Shown one piece after another: positions 27,190 through 36,362 of a stretch of 57,055 nucleotides of DNA. The DNA comes from Marinitoga sp. 1197 (GTDB taxonomy: Bacteria > Thermotogota > Thermotogae > Petrotogales > Petrotogaceae). The translations under genes were made by a program, and so were the position numbers. The stretch spans positions 1 through 57,055 of the forward strand of contig NZ_AZAY01000020.1 in assembly GCF_001021165.1 (NCBI RefSeq), given 5' to 3'. Numbering within the stretch: position 1 is the stretch's first letter; every line of letters begins with the position of its first letter. A model generated the notes under the pieces. That model did not search any database, was not told where the DNA came from, and saw only the letters and a list, made by a program, of their open reading frames with translations.

Positions 27190-28455
27190 TCACTCCAATG
27201 AAACTTTTTCTTTTAAAATTTGCGGAGCCCAATAATTTTCTATTTCAAATTGCTCTCCAGTATTCATATTTTTAACGGTTATTGTATCTGTTTTTATTTC
27301 ATTTTCTCCTATTATAACAACAAAATGTGCTTTTATTTTATTTGCATGTTTCATCTGATTTCTAATGCTTCTTTCGGAAATATTTAAAAATACATTTAAT
27401 CCTTCATTTTTTAAAGTTTTTGAAAGCTTTAAAGCAGCAATATCTGTATTTTCACCAGCATAAGCAATATATATATCTATTTTTTCAGGATTTTCAATCT
27501 CGATATTTTCTTTTTTTAAGGCTAAAATAATCCTTTCAATTCCCATGCCAAAACCTATCGCAGGAGTGTTTTTGCCCCCTATTTCCTCAACTAATGAATT
27601 ATACCTTCCTCCACCTAATATAACAGATTGTGCGCCAAGATCCATATGTTCAATTTCAAAAGCTGTTTTTGTATAGTAATCAAGACCACGGACTATTTTA
27701 GAATCTATTTCATAATTAATATTTAATTCATCTAAATATTTTATAACCTTATCAAAATGAGCTTTACAATCATCACATAAATGTTCTAATATTGTTGGGG
27801 CATCCTTAGAATAACTTTTATCAATTTTACAATCAAGCAGTCTCATTATATTATTTTCATATCTTTTCTGACAATCATCACATAATTTTGGTAATAATGG
27901 TTTATAATATGCTTTTAGTTTATCTCTATACACAGGACGACATTTTTCACAACCAATACTGTTTATTTTTATTTTGTAGTTTTTTAATCCGAATGATTTT
28001 AATAATTCATCTGCTAAAATAATAGTTTCGGCATCTGAAATAGGTGTATTTGTTCCAAAAATTTCAATTCCTATCTGATGAAATTGTCGTAGTCTTCCAG
28101 CCTGAGGTTTTTCATATCTGAACATAGGACCGATATAATATAATTTTATTGGGGAGCCAAGGTTAATCATAGAATTTTCAACATATGCTCTCACTACCGA
28201 AGCAGTACCTTCTGGCCTTAAAGTAACAGAACGGCCTCCTTTATCTTCAAAAGTGTACATTTCTTTTTGAACTATATCTGTATCTTCGCCAACACTTCTT
28301 TTAAATAATTCAGTAGGTTCAATTATTGGGGTTTTAATTTCTTTATAGCCATATTTTAAAAATGTTTCTCTTGCTTTTTTTTCTATAAAATACCAATATT
28401 TTGATTCTTCACCAAAGATATCCTGAGTACCTTTAAACTTCTTGTATTGAGCCAT
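27190..28455 (-). CDS. hisS: Histidyl-tRNA synthetase
   Basis: This class II synthetase charges tRNA-His. The 421-aa protein has the motif 2 region (FRYEKPQAGRLRQFHQIGIEIFG), the histidine-binding LDYYTKTAFEI and motif 3 with PAIGFGMGIERIIL. A Cys-rich insertion (CEKCRPVY, CDDCQKRY, CDDCKAHF) is typical of the Firmicute/Thermotogota type. The C-terminal anticodon-binding domain ends the protein. AAGGG precedes the ATG. trkH ends 10 nt upstream. Confidence 0.97.
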   Translation of the reverse strand: MAQYKKFKGTQDIFGEESKYWYFIEKKARETFLKYGYKEIKTPIIEPTELFKRSVGEDTDIVQKEMYTFEDKGGRSVTLRPEGTASVVRAYVENSMINLGSPIKLYYIGPMFRYEKPQAGRLRQFHQIGIEIFGTNTPISDAETIILADELLKSFGLKNYKIKINSIGCEKCRPVYRDKLKAYYKPLLPKLCDDCQKRYENNIMRLLDCKIDKSYSKDAPTILEHLCDDCKAHFDKVIKYLDELNINYEIDSKIVRGLDYYTKTAFEIEHMDLGAQSVILGGGRYNSLVEEIGGKNTPAIGFGMGIERIILALKKENIEIENPEKIDIYIAYAGENTDIAALKLSKTLKNEGLNVFLNISERSIRNQMKHANKIKAHFVVIIGENEIKTDTITVKNMNTGEQFEIENYWAPQILKEKVSLE

Positions 28456-28465
28456 ACACTACCCT

Positions 28466-29968
28466 TTAAAAGGGTCCACCTCCTCTAATTTTTGAAAATT
28501 TAATTTGAATTATATCTTTTATATCTCTAAAGATTTTAATTATGGCAAAGAATATTACAAAAAATTCGAGCCTTCCGAGATACATACCAATTGTTTCTAT
28601 CCATATAACCCCTAATGGTGAATTTGGAGTTGTTATTCCTATAGAAAGTCCTACTGCAGATAATGCCGATGCATATTCAAATAAAGAATCTTCCATGGAA
28701 TAACCATAAGATAATAATACCAATACTCCTATAGTATATATTAAAAAATACATAAATACAACTGCAATTACATCTTTTAAAGTATCATAAGAAATTTTTT
28801 TCTTTGAAATACCTTTATATACTTCTATATGAAAAATACTTCCTTCTGGTTTAAAATAATTTTTTATTTGATGAGTGATTATTTTCCATATTACAAATAT
28901 CCTGAAAAGTTTTAACCCACCAGAAGTTGAATCCATCATTCCGCCTAATATCATTAATATTGTCATAATAAGCAATCCAAAACCATTCCAGTTTTCAAAT
29001 GAAACTGTAGAAAATCCTGTTCCTGTAAGAGCGGAAATAGCCTGGAAAGCCGAATGTCTTAATCCACCCCAAAAACCATATAATAATTTTGTTGTGAAAA
29101 ATAAAATTAAGGGGATTGATATTATTAAAATAAAAAACATAGTTTTTGGTTCGGGATTTTTTCTAAATAAATCTCGGCGTCTTAAAGCTGCATAATGAAC
29201 TCCAAATCCCGTTCCACCAGCAATCATTAAAACCATAATAATTATTTCAGCATTAATATTATTAAATTCTCCTATACTATTAACTTTTGTGGAAAAACCA
29301 CCTGTGGCTAGAGCGGTCAATGTATGATTAAAAGAATCAAAAAAAGATAATCCCGCTATGAATTTTAATAAAATAATACCTATAATAGCCCATGATATAT
29401 AAATTCCAAAGATTATTTTTGCAGAATCCCGCAAGTTTGGAACGACATTATCAGTTCTTCCTTCTGCCTGATATAGTCCAACACCAAGAGCGCCTGTAGC
29501 TATAACCATAATTAATGCAAATCCAGCACCACCAAAATATTGCATAAGACTTCGCCATAATAAAAAGATTTTAGGAATTTTTGTAACGTCTACAAGAGTA
29601 AGTCCAGTAGTTGTCCAACCGCTTGTTGACTCAAAAATAGCTTGATGTATATTCAATATTCCAGAAAAAACGAATGGTAATGCAGAAAAGAATATTGCTA
29701 ATGTCCATACCAAAAATATAATAACTATAGCATCCTGAATATTTATTGCAGAATTTTTTGTATTCCAGCTCAATAATATAAAAAAAGAACCTGTGAATAT
29801 ACTTATTAAACCTGATTCCAAAAAACTATAAAAAGAATTAAAATCTTTATAAAATAGAGCTAACGATCCAAATAAAATTAATCCAATACCAAAATATACC
29901 AGCATTAAGCCGGTATTTTTAAAAACTAATTTATATCGATATTTTAAGTTAGAAAGGTATTTTGGCAT
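28466..29968 (-). CDS. trkH: Potassium uptake protein TrkH/KtrB family
   Basis: The K+-translocating subunit has 500 aa and four pore repeats with filter-like segments: STSGWTTTGLTLV, ALATGGFSTK, ALTGTGFSTV and SAVGLSIG. About ten hydrophobic helices are visible. It works with the two TrkA proteins encoded directly upstream. AAAGGATG precedes the ATG, which starts 4 nt after the trkA stop. Confidence 0.95.
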   Translation of the reverse strand: MPKYLSNLKYRYKLVFKNTGLMLVYFGIGLILFGSLALFYKDFNSFYSFLESGLISIFTGSFFILLSWNTKNSAINIQDAIVIIFLVWTLAIFFSALPFVFSGILNIHQAIFESTSGWTTTGLTLVDVTKIPKIFLLWRSLMQYFGGAGFALIMVIATGALGVGLYQAEGRTDNVVPNLRDSAKIIFGIYISWAIIGIILLKFIAGLSFFDSFNHTLTALATGGFSTKVNSIGEFNNINAEIIIMVLMIAGGTGFGVHYAALRRRDLFRKNPEPKTMFFILIISIPLILFFTTKLLYGFWGGLRHSAFQAISALTGTGFSTVSFENWNGFGLLIMTILMILGGMMDSTSGGLKLFRIFVIWKIITHQIKNYFKPEGSIFHIEVYKGISKKKISYDTLKDVIAVVFMYFLIYTIGVLVLLSYGYSMEDSLFEYASALSAVGLSIGITTPNSPLGVIWIETIGMYLGRLEFFVIFFAIIKIFRDIKDIIQIKFSKIRGGGPF

Positions 29969-29972
29969 ATTT

Positions 29973-30656
29973 TCATCCTTTCAATAGTTTCAGCTTAACT
30001 TCAGGAACTTTATCTTTTAATGAAAAAATAACCAATTTATCTCCAGTCAATATTTCAGTATTTCCCTGAGGAACAAAAATTTCATTTTCGCGTATAATCA
30101 TGCTTACAATAGAATTTTCTGGCATATATAAATCTTTTAGTTTTTTATTAGCAGCAAAATCCTGTTTTTTTATTTTTACCTCTATAATTGCTAATTTGTC
30201 AGCATAAGGATTAAAAAAACTCAAATTTGTTTGATATTCTATAGAAGCTTCTATCAATTTTTCTATCCAATTTGTAATACTAACAGTTTCAATATAATTT
30301 TGCAGAAATAATTTTTCATTTTCAGGATAATTAACAAGGGATATTACACGTATATCTTCGTAAAGTTGTTTGATTAACCATGAAACAACAAAATTTAATG
30401 CATCATCACTAGAGAGAGAAATCACACCTCCAACTCTGTTTGGTGCCATATCAAGACTTTCCAAAAAAGTTATTTCTGTTGGATCATGCAAAATTCCATC
30501 TAAATTTGAATAATATGCTTTTAAGGATAAAATTCTATTTATATTTTCCTGATTAGCCGAAATATAGTATACATTATGTCCCTGATATAATAAATTTCTC
30601 ACTATTGAATAAGCGATATTCTCTCCTTCAACAATATAAAAGATTTTATTTTTCAT
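29973..30656 (-). CDS. trkA: TrkA-type regulator with degenerate RCK-N and an RCK-C domain
   Basis: This 227-aa protein has a Rossmann-like RCK-N domain (about 1-125) and an RCK-C ligand domain (about 145-227, with MPENSIVSMIIRENEIFVPQGN). The nucleotide-binding loop reads VEGENIAYSI instead of GxGxxG, so NAD(H) or ATP binding by this subunit is doubtful. It overlaps the other trkA gene by 11 nt. The pair resembles T. maritima TM1088A and TM1088B, which makes it likely that the two form a mixed gating ring on TrkH (inference). Confidence 0.88.
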   Translation of the reverse strand: MKNKIFYIVEGENIAYSIVRNLLYQGHNVYYISANQENINRILSLKAYYSNLDGILHDPTEITFLESLDMAPNRVGGVISLSSDDALNFVVSWLIKQLYEDIRVISLVNYPENEKLFLQNYIETVSITNWIEKLIEASIEYQTNLSFFNPYADKLAIIEVKIKKQDFAANKKLKDLYMPENSIVSMIIRENEIFVPQGNTEILTGDKLVIFSLKDKVPEVKLKLLKG

Positions 30657-31083
30657 TTATTACACCCTCATTTCCTACCAATTCGTCAACTGCATGCTCA
30701 ATAGGACAAAATATAGTTAATCCAGCTTTTTCAAAAAGATTTTTTTTATGTGGGTCATTAACTCTTGCTATTATTTCCAATTTTTGGTTTTTTGTTTTAT
30801 AAAAAGTATTGCAGGCATTTGCAAGCATAAAGTTTAAATTATCATCTGGAGTGACGATATATATTAAATCGGCTTTTTCGGCTTTTACCTGATCTAAAAT
30901 AGCAATATCAGAACTGTCGACTACCATCGAAAAACCTGTAAAATTATATTTTTTAAGACGTTCGAGAGCTTCTGGCAATTTATCCACAACAATTACATTA
31001 TGATCTTTAGAAAAGCGTCGGGCTAATTCAGATCCTAGTCTACCACATCCAATAATAATAATATATTTCATTTTATTTTTCAT
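30646..31083 (-). CDS. trkA: TrkA-type RCK-N domain protein (single domain)
   Basis: This 145-aa protein is a single RCK-N domain with an intact dinucleotide-binding loop, G12-C-G14-R-L-G17, and an acidic residue at the end of strand 2 (VIVVDKLPEAL). It lacks an RCK-C domain. The start ATG 31083 follows GGAGGGG by 7 nt; the longer frame to 31122 is rejected. It overlaps the response-regulator gene upstream by 11 nt and the second trkA downstream by 11 nt. Confidence 0.9.
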   Translation of the reverse strand: MKNKMKYIIIIGCGRLGSELARRFSKDHNVIVVDKLPEALERLKKYNFTGFSMVVDSSDIAILDQVKAEKADLIYIVTPDDNLNFMLANACNTFYKTKNQKLEIIARVNDPHKKNLFEKAGLTIFCPIEHAVDELVGNEGVINEK

Positions 31084-31756
31084 TATTATGCCCCTCCAGG
31101 ATTTTAACAATAACATTTTCAAGTTCCTTGTCTTTAATATTATTTTCAGAAAGTACTAAAGCTGCATTGTAATGTTTTTTTAGAAGATTTATATTTTTTA
31201 GTTTTTTCCAGTATAAATATCCAAGTAAAAAGTGACCTTCATATCTATTAGGGTTTTCAAAAATTAAAGTGCTTATTTTATCTTCAAGCATAAAAAATTC
31301 CAGATTATTCTTTTCATCAAAATTTATTATCTCATTTCTTAACTTTCTGTATTTTCCTTCAAAAGTTTCACCCTTGAATATAGATTCTGCAAGCATAATA
31401 GCAAATTCTTCTGGAACTATCGGTTTTTCAATCCAATCTAGAGCACCAATTTTAAATATATTTTTTATTGAATTTAAGTTCATTTTATTGCTAACAATAT
31501 ATAAAGGAGTTCTGGGTTGATACGTTTTTAACACTTCTAAATAATCTACAATATTCTCACCATGCAACTCTATTTCACTAATTATAAGTGAAAATTTCTC
31601 TTTGAAATTATTTTCGTCATCTAAAAAATTTTTAAAATCATTTAGAGTGTAAATAATAGTATTAATATGATCAATATTCTGGAGATAATTATTGATCATC
31701 TTTTCATATAAAATTACAATTTCAGGGGAATCATCAATAATTAAAATTCTATGCAT
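31073..31756 (-). CDS. Response-regulator-like protein with Glu at the phosphorylation site
   Basis: The 227-aa protein has an N-terminal receiver domain (1-120) and a helical, TPR-like C-terminus (about 150-227, FLLGYLYWKKLKNINLLKKHYNAAL). Asp8/Asp9 (LIIDDSPE), Ser89 and Lys111-Pro112 are kept, but the acceptor position is Glu61 (LIISEIELHG), so it probably cannot be phosphorylated and may be locked in an active-like state. No DNA-binding domain is present. The start ATG 31756 follows AGGAGG. It lies 10 nt after hslU and overlaps trkA, so it may belong to K+ uptake control or stress response; this is inference. Confidence 0.8.
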   Translation of the reverse strand: MHRILIIDDSPEIVILYEKMINNYLQNIDHINTIIYTLNDFKNFLDDENNFKEKFSLIISEIELHGENIVDYLEVLKTYQPRTPLYIVSNKMNLNSIKNIFKIGALDWIEKPIVPEEFAIMLAESIFKGETFEGKYRKLRNEIINFDEKNNLEFFMLEDKISTLIFENPNRYEGHFLLGYLYWKKLKNINLLKKHYNAALVLSENNIKDKELENVIVKILEGHNNEK

Positions 31757-31766
31757 GAAAAACCTC

Positions 31767-33158
31767 CTAAAGGACAAATTCGCTTAAATCCTTATTTTCT
31801 GCAAGATTTCCTACTCTTTGTTTAACATATTCCTTTGTAATTTTTATATCAACTTCTGAACCTAAAGGAGCTTCAAAAGAAACCTCTTCAAGCACTCTTT
31901 CTACAACAGTATATAATCTTCTTGCACCGATATTTTCAATTCTTTCATTTAACTCAAAAGCAATTTTGGCAATTTCATTTATTCCATCATCTGTAAACAT
32001 TAGATTAACACCGTCAGTTTCCAGCAAAGCTTTATATTGTTTGGTAATAGCATTTTCTGGCTCAACTAAAATTCTGACAAAATCCTTTTCTGTTAAAGCA
32101 TCTAATTCTACTCTAATAGGGAACCTACCTTGCATTTCAGGAATTAAATCAGAAGGTTTAGAGACATGAAACGCACCAGCTGCGATAAACAGCATATAAT
32201 CAGTTTTAATTGGTCCGTGTTTAGTTATAACAGTTGTACCTTCAACAATAGGCAATAAATCTCTTTGAACACCTTCACGAGAAACATCTGGACCAGATCC
32301 TCCAGATTTAGCAGCAATTTTATCCATTTCATCTATAAAGATTATGCCCCTATTTTGTGCCCTATCTATAGCTTCTTGAATCATTTTATCTTTATCGATC
32401 AATTTCTCAGCTTCAATAGGTAATAATAATTTTCTTGCATCTTTTATTTTCAATTTTTTTCTAATAGTTTTTTTCGGCATCATATTTGAGAACATTTCTC
32501 CAATTTGTATTCCCATATCTTCAAATTCCGGGCCCAATCCAGCAAACATTGGAGTTGCAGATTCCTCGACCTCAATTTCAATTTCAATTTCTTCTAATTC
32601 TTTATTTTTCAATCTTCTTCTTAATTCTTCTCTCCTTTCATGAACATTTGAATCATGAATTGGTTCTTCCTTTTTAGGTTGATTTTGACCAAACATATTT
32701 AACAAATCCATGAAATTTCCAGCAGATGGATGTTTAGTTTTTTTTATTCCCATTAATGAATCTAAAATTTTTTCTTCAACTAATTCTTCAGCATTTTCTT
32801 CGACATCTTTCATCATTTCATTTCTTACCATATTGATAGATACATTAACCAATTCTCTTATCATTGATTCAACGTTTTTTCCAACATATCCCACTTCTGT
32901 AAATCTTGTAGCTTCAACTTTTATAAAAGGAGCATTGGCAATTTGAGCCAATCTTCTGGCTATCTCTGTTTTACCAACTCCTGTTGGACCAATCATTAAA
33001 ATATTTTTAGGCATAATTTCTTTTTTCATTTTTTCAGGTAATTTTAATCTTCTGTATCTATTTCTTAAGGCTATTGCCACAGCTTTTTTAGCATTTGTTT
33101 GACCTATAATATATTTATCTAATTCTTTTACAATTTCTTTTGGAGTTAATTCTATCAT
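31767..33158 (-). CDS. hslU: HslU ATPase of the HslUV protease
   Basis: HslU is an AAA+ unfoldase. The 463-aa protein has Walker A GPTGVGKTEIARRLA near residue 57, an I domain at about 110-245, Walker B IIFIDEMDKIA near 270, and the sensor region. The C-terminal tail DLSEFVL matches the tail that docks into and activates HslV, so an HslV partner should exist. No hslV gene is adjacent; upstream is a terminator and the SLBB gene. GAGGAGG precedes the ATG. Confidence 0.96.
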   Translation of the reverse strand: MIELTPKEIVKELDKYIIGQTNAKKAVAIALRNRYRRLKLPEKMKKEIMPKNILMIGPTGVGKTEIARRLAQIANAPFIKVEATRFTEVGYVGKNVESMIRELVNVSINMVRNEMMKDVEENAEELVEEKILDSLMGIKKTKHPSAGNFMDLLNMFGQNQPKKEEPIHDSNVHERREELRRRLKNKELEEIEIEIEVEESATPMFAGLGPEFEDMGIQIGEMFSNMMPKKTIRKKLKIKDARKLLLPIEAEKLIDKDKMIQEAIDRAQNRGIIFIDEMDKIAAKSGGSGPDVSREGVQRDLLPIVEGTTVITKHGPIKTDYMLFIAAGAFHVSKPSDLIPEMQGRFPIRVELDALTEKDFVRILVEPENAITKQYKALLETDGVNLMFTDDGINEIAKIAFELNERIENIGARRLYTVVERVLEEVSFEAPLGSEVDIKITKEYVKQRVGNLAENKDLSEFVL

Positions 33159-33237
33159 AACATATGCCTCCTCATCTATTTTTGAAGATAATAACTTTTA
33201 TTAATTAAATAGAATAAATTTTGATATATAAAGAACC

Positions 33238-33270
33238 ATAATCTAAATCCCGCTCGAGGATTTAGATTAT
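33238..33270 (-). terminator. Stem-loop at the end of the aspS-SLBB operon
   Basis: A 13-bp perfect stem (ATAATCTAAATCC / GGATTTAGATTAT) with a 7-nt loop overlaps the stop codon of the SLBB gene. The following - strand sequence (GGTTCTTTATATAT) is only weakly T-rich, so it may be a terminator or a 3' protective structure. Confidence 0.65.
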
Positions 33271-36200
33271 TGTCCTAAGATACTATTAATATTATTGTAT
33301 GTTGTATATCCTGCATTAAAGAAACTCATAAAGTTATTAACAATACTCATAACATTTACAACGTTAGTTAAAATATTTTTAGGAATATATATAATATCGC
33401 CAGGTTCTAATAATTTGTTCATATTTTCTGGAACATTTTCACCATTATAAAACTCTTTTAAGTTTAAAACAATTGGCGGTTGATCAGGACCATCGGTGAA
33501 TAAAAATACATTTGACAATTCAGCAGTTTGAGTTCTTACACCTGCTTTAAATAAAGCTTCAATAACATTTAAACCTTTAGTATAAGGTATAACTCCAGGT
33601 CTTGAAACTTCTCCAAATACATATATATATTGATTATGTGTTGATGGAACATATACAACAGTACCAGGTTCAATTAAAACTGTATTCAGATTTTTAACTT
33701 TATCCAAATCTATTTTTTCAAAATCTCCATTTGCTTTATATAAGTTTATATATTTCTGAGTTTTCCAATCAATAGATAATTGCCCTAATAATTCAGTTAA
33801 TGGTATAGGAATTTCACTTTTTATGCTTCTTGGTGTTGTGTTTCCCAATACAGTAATATAGTTTAAATTAACATCTAGAATAAAGTTTACATAAGAGCCT
33901 TCAGGTATTTTTGAAAGTGGATTATTAATTACATCTAAAGAGTTGTATTCAGCAATTTTTTCATTTTTATTATATACTACAATAGTTCCCTCATTTGATG
34001 GAGAAAAACCATTAACACTGCTAAATACGTCTATTAAAGTTACATAATTTTTATTTTTCGGTGTAACAACCTTGATAGAACCGTTTTTATAAATTAAAAC
34101 TGTATCATTTTTAACTTTTTTTACATTTACATAAGTTTCATTTGTTATTGGAGTTTTATTTAATACATTTTCTGCTTTTATACCATTATAAGTATTTATA
34201 TTATTATTACTTTTTACCGTTATTTCATATTTCTCCGATGGTACATATCCGGCTTTCAATAAAATACTCCATAATGAGTCATTTAGTTTAGCAGTATACA
34301 CACCATTTGCTATACCTTCACCTAAAATATAAACATCTCTTCTTGAACTTTTTGCCATAATCATAGTTCCCGGTTCTATTATATCATTATAAATTTTATT
34401 TTCTTCAATAGTAATCTGTTTTGAAATATCTTTATTGACTAAAAGTAATTCCCCACTAAAACTGTTATTAAAACCTCTTGCTTTTGAAATAATTGCAGAA
34501 AGCGTGATTGGTTCTGAAATATCAAAGTCTATTTTTCCTGTATAGTTAAAAGCACCAGAAGTATAAACATAATTCTTTTTAATTTTAATTGTTATGATGC
34601 TTCCAGGTTTGAGTGAATCATATTCGAAATGTTCAACTTTATTTTCAGTTAAACCTAATTTAGCTAAAATAGTTTTTTTATCAATATTTTCTTTTTTATC
34701 AAAATAGATAGTTTTTGATATATCCCCAACAACGTATACAAATTTATTAACAGGAATAAAATCGATATACATATTGTTTTTCAAAGAAATATTGGTTGTA
34801 GCGACAAAAGTGTCTTTAGTATCAGGATCAAAAACTCTAATTTCAGTTAAGTCTTTATCAACACCTAACTTGCCAACTAAAGTATCTAAATCAAAGTTTT
34901 CAGTTTTTGAGAAAGAAATTTTACCTTTATTATTAACATATACAAATTTTTCAACAGGAATAAAATCAATATACATATTGTTTTTCAAAGAAATATTGGT
35001 TGTAGCGACAAAAGTGTCTTTAGTATCAGGATCAAAAACTCTAATTTCAGTTAAGTCTTTATCAACACCTAATTTACCAACTAAAGTATCTAAATCAAAG
35101 TTTTCAGTTTTTGAGAAAGAAATTTTACCTTTATTATTAACATATACAAATTTTTCAACAGGTATAAATTTTATAATCATACCTTTGATAAGTGAAATAT
35201 TTTTTGTGGCTTCAGATGTTATTCCAGTTTTTGGATTAAATATTTCAATACTGTACTCCTTTTTATCAATACCCATTTTACCCAATAAAGTATTCAAATC
35301 AAAAGCTTCTTTTATATCAAATATGATTTTTCCTCCGCCTTTATTTGAACTAACATAAACATATTTTTCAACGGATTCAAATTCTATAATCTCTCCAATA
35401 TTTAAATTATAATCGTCATTAATATTATCCAATTTTCCATTTTCTTTACTATATATTGTATACGTAGTGTATTTTGGGTCAATTCCAAGTTTAGCCATCA
35501 AAGTTTTCATAGTAAATGGTTCATCTTTATCAAATATTATTTTCCCACTTTTATTTAGGCCAAAAACATAAACATACTTTTCTAACTTATTAAAAATAAT
35601 AGTATCCCCTTTTTTTAGAGTTATATTATTATTATTTTTTAAATCATCAAAAGAATAGTTTAACATTTCTTCATTTCTTAATACAATAATGGAATTTTCG
35701 AAATTTTCTGGATTAATATTTGAAAGAGAAATAACATCTTTTAATGTAATTCCATTAAAATATTGGATAGTTTTTATTCCGAAATTTGTGTATACATTAA
35801 TATTGGTATTAAATTCAAAAGGTATGACAACGGTTGAGTTTTCAGGTACTATAGGATCATTTTCTAATAATAATCCTTTGAATAAATTAGTAATATCAAC
35901 TTTCTTTTCTGTGCCATCAGGATATTTTACTATGGCATAAGAACTTTTCCATGGTTCCGCAAATCCACCACTTAAAGAGATAATTTTTGTTAAGGATAAT
36001 TCAGGTTTGGGCAATTGTATAATACCAGATTTTCTAACATTTCCAATGACTTGAACTTCAAATGGAGCATAATTAACAATACCCAGAGTAACATTAGGTG
36101 ATTTTATATAAGTGCTTATTTTATCTTTTATTTCTTTTTCAAGTGCTTCAATGTTTTTTCCAATTGCAGTTAATCTTCCAATCGGCGGAACAGTAATCTT

Positions 36201-36350
36201 CCCATCTGGACCAACCATAATTTTTTGGTTAGAATATTCTGGATAACCAAAAACCCATAATCCCAAAACATCACCCGTCCTAATTGTATAATTAGCAAAA
36301 AGTGAAATTCCCACAAGGACAATCAGAATAATAGACATTTTTAGTCTCAC
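33267..36350 (-). CDS. Multi-SLBB polysaccharide export-like protein (1027 aa)
   Basis: The protein has a signal peptide (MRLKMSIILIVLVGISLFA), an N-terminal Poly_export/Wza-like domain (about 20-95, YTIRTGDVLGLWVFGYPEYS), a first SLBB domain (FEVQVIGNVRKSGIIQLP), and a long run of SLBB-like repeats of about 68 aa that each begin near KFVYV or KYVYV. Two more canonical SLBB-like units follow near residues 860-985 (YIYVFGEVSRPGVIPYTKG) before a short C-terminal helix. Wza-type proteins are usually about 380 aa, so this one is much extended. Start is GTG 36350 with AGGAGGT upstream. It probably acts in periplasmic or outer-membrane polysaccharide export. Two central repeats are nearly identical at the DNA level. 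Confidence 0.87.
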   Translation of the reverse strand: MRLKMSIILIVLVGISLFANYTIRTGDVLGLWVFGYPEYSNQKIMVGPDGKITVPPIGRLTAIGKNIEALEKEIKDKISTYIKSPNVTLGIVNYAPFEVQVIGNVRKSGIIQLPKPELSLTKIISLSGGFAEPWKSSYAIVKYPDGTEKKVDITNLFKGLLLENDPIVPENSTVVIPFEFNTNINVYTNFGIKTIQYFNGITLKDVISLSNINPENFENSIIVLRNEEMLNYSFDDLKNNNNITLKKGDTIIFNKLEKYVYVFGLNKSGKIIFDKDEPFTMKTLMAKLGIDPKYTTYTIYSKENGKLDNINDDYNLNIGEIIEFESVEKYVYVSSNKGGGKIIFDIKEAFDLNTLLGKMGIDKKEYSIEIFNPKTGITSEATKNISLIKGMIIKFIPVEKFVYVNNKGKISFSKTENFDLDTLVGKLGVDKDLTEIRVFDPDTKDTFVATTNISLKNNMYIDFIPVEKFVYVNNKGKISFSKTENFDLDTLVGKLGVDKDLTEIRVFDPDTKDTFVATTNISLKNNMYIDFIPVNKFVYVVGDISKTIYFDKKENIDKKTILAKLGLTENKVEHFEYDSLKPGSIITIKIKKNYVYTSGAFNYTGKIDFDISEPITLSAIISKARGFNNSFSGELLLVNKDISKQITIEENKIYNDIIEPGTMIMAKSSRRDVYILGEGIANGVYTAKLNDSLWSILLKAGYVPSEKYEITVKSNNNINTYNGIKAENVLNKTPITNETYVNVKKVKNDTVLIYKNGSIKVVTPKNKNYVTLIDVFSSVNGFSPSNEGTIVVYNKNEKIAEYNSLDVINNPLSKIPEGSYVNFILDVNLNYITVLGNTTPRSIKSEIPIPLTELLGQLSIDWKTQKYINLYKANGDFEKIDLDKVKNLNTVLIEPGTVVYVPSTHNQYIYVFGEVSRPGVIPYTKGLNVIEALFKAGVRTQTAELSNVFLFTDGPDQPPIVLNLKEFYNGENVPENMNKLLEPGDIIYIPKNILTNVVNVMSIVNNFMSFFNAGYTTYNNINSILGQ
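34751..35158. repeat. Tandem 204-bp duplication inside the SLBB gene
   Basis: Positions 34751-34954 and 34955-35158 differ at only three bases by my reading, all at synonymous codon positions. They encode residues about 398-533 as two copies of the same 68-aa SLBB-like unit. The flanking units are clearly diverged, so this is a recent duplication or gene-conversion event. Confidence 0.93.
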
Positions 36351-36362
36351 TGCTAAAACCTC

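Noticed and set aside
34774-35358. Long + strand open frame opposite the SLBB gene with an internal repeat
   Set aside because: It is the antisense shadow of the duplicated SLBB units; its own repeat is only a mirror of them, and it has no ribosome site.
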